NCBI GenBank assembly: GCA_035687895.1
Contig: DASRUE010000056.1
Span: 1 to 22,758 of the forward strand
From: JAERML01 sp035687895
Lineage (GTDB): Bacteria > Bacteroidota > Ignavibacteria > UBA10030 > UBA6906
Length of the DNA stretch: 22,758 nucleotides
Direction of reading: 5' to 3'
The translations under genes were made by a program, and so were the position numbers. The notes beneath the pieces were generated by a model. That model was not told the origin of the DNA and made no database searches. It saw nothing but the letters and a program-made list of their open reading frames with translations. Shown in pieces: positions 22,663 through 22,758 of this stretch. Every line of letters starts with the position of its first letter. The stretch's first letter is position 1.

Positions 22663-22758
22663 TCATCTGTGGTTGGGATCCACAAACAGCCGCCCCAACA
22701 GTGTCTTGCGATTGAAGAAGTTGTCGATAACTATGTTGTCGAGCGCGTCACGCCACCT
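22663..22758 (-). CDS. C-terminal fragment of an unidentified gene (continues beyond the window)
   Basis: The minus-strand frame entering from the window edge encodes 31 residues ending NRKTLLGRLFVDPNHR before TGA at 22663. The alternation of hydrophobic and charged residues looks like real protein, and 98 bp separate it from the regulator start at 22564. The fragment is too short to identify; its start lies outside the window. The gap holds a TATCTTTG box (minus strand, 22624-22631) resembling a Bacteroidota -7 element, but without a matching upstream box. Confidence 0.5.
   Translation of the reverse strand, partial: RWRDALDNIVIDNFFNRKTLLGRLFVDPNHR

Overview
The window looks like chromosomal DNA from a Gram-negative, respiring bacterium. 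It has Complex I subunits, a Wzx-type lipid-linked sugar flippase with many glycosyltransferases, a CNNM/CorC-type membrane protein and a sigma-54-type AAA+ protein. Base composition is mixed, clear Shine-Dalgarno sequences precede several genes, and GTG/TTG starts are common. The eukaryote-like alanine aminotransferase, the short NuoG and the TAnnTTT-like -10 boxes fit the Bacteroidota/Chlorobiota/Ignavibacteriota assemblage, but that placement is inference. No phage, IS element, CRISPR array or rRNA was seen.

Layout, left to right; almost everything is on the minus strand. (1) 37-242: a repeat patch, tRNA-Arg(CCU) and a possible tRNA promoter. (2) 243-1601: nadD, translationally coupled to a decayed DUF2064-like GT-A protein. 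(3) 1694-12221: a surface-glycan cluster with six GT2 glycosyltransferases, one CgeB-like glycosyltransferase, a Wzx-type flippase, two class I SAM methyltransferases and a DUF268 protein. Most junctions overlap or abut (ATGA, GTGA, TGA-ATG), so it is probably one transcript. No Wzy polymerase, sugar-nucleotide synthesis gene or initiating phosphoglycosyltransferase is present. (4) 12367-13784: a CNNM/CorC-type gene with its own putative promoter; it may read into the glycan genes.

(5) 13962-20120: a well-delimited minus-strand operon. A near-consensus promoter (TTGACT-17 bp-TATATT) is followed by an M16 metallopeptidase, a eukaryote-type alanine aminotransferase, nuoG, nuoH, nuoI and an intrinsic terminator. 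Only three Complex I genes are here, so the rest must lie elsewhere. (6) 20034-20357: a divergent control region with two back-to-back promoters and two inverted repeats. (7) 20358-21461, plus strand: a stand-alone membrane GT2 with processive-type motifs. (8) 21486-21517: a strong hairpin between convergent genes. (9) 21539-22564: a sigma-54-type AAA+/Fis-HTH protein whose GAFTGA loop, Walker B aspartate and arginine-finger positions are all substituted. (10) 22663-22758: the C-terminal end of an unidentified gene that runs off the window.

Regions 3 and 4 would build, methylate and export a lipid-linked glycan. Region 5 supplies the peripheral electron-wiring and membrane-docking subunits of Complex I. 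The most unusual items are the degenerate AAA+ regulator, the split nuoGHI operon with peptidase and aminotransferase, and the decayed DUF2064-like protein coupled to nadD. I did not see a clear-cut new defence or mobile system.
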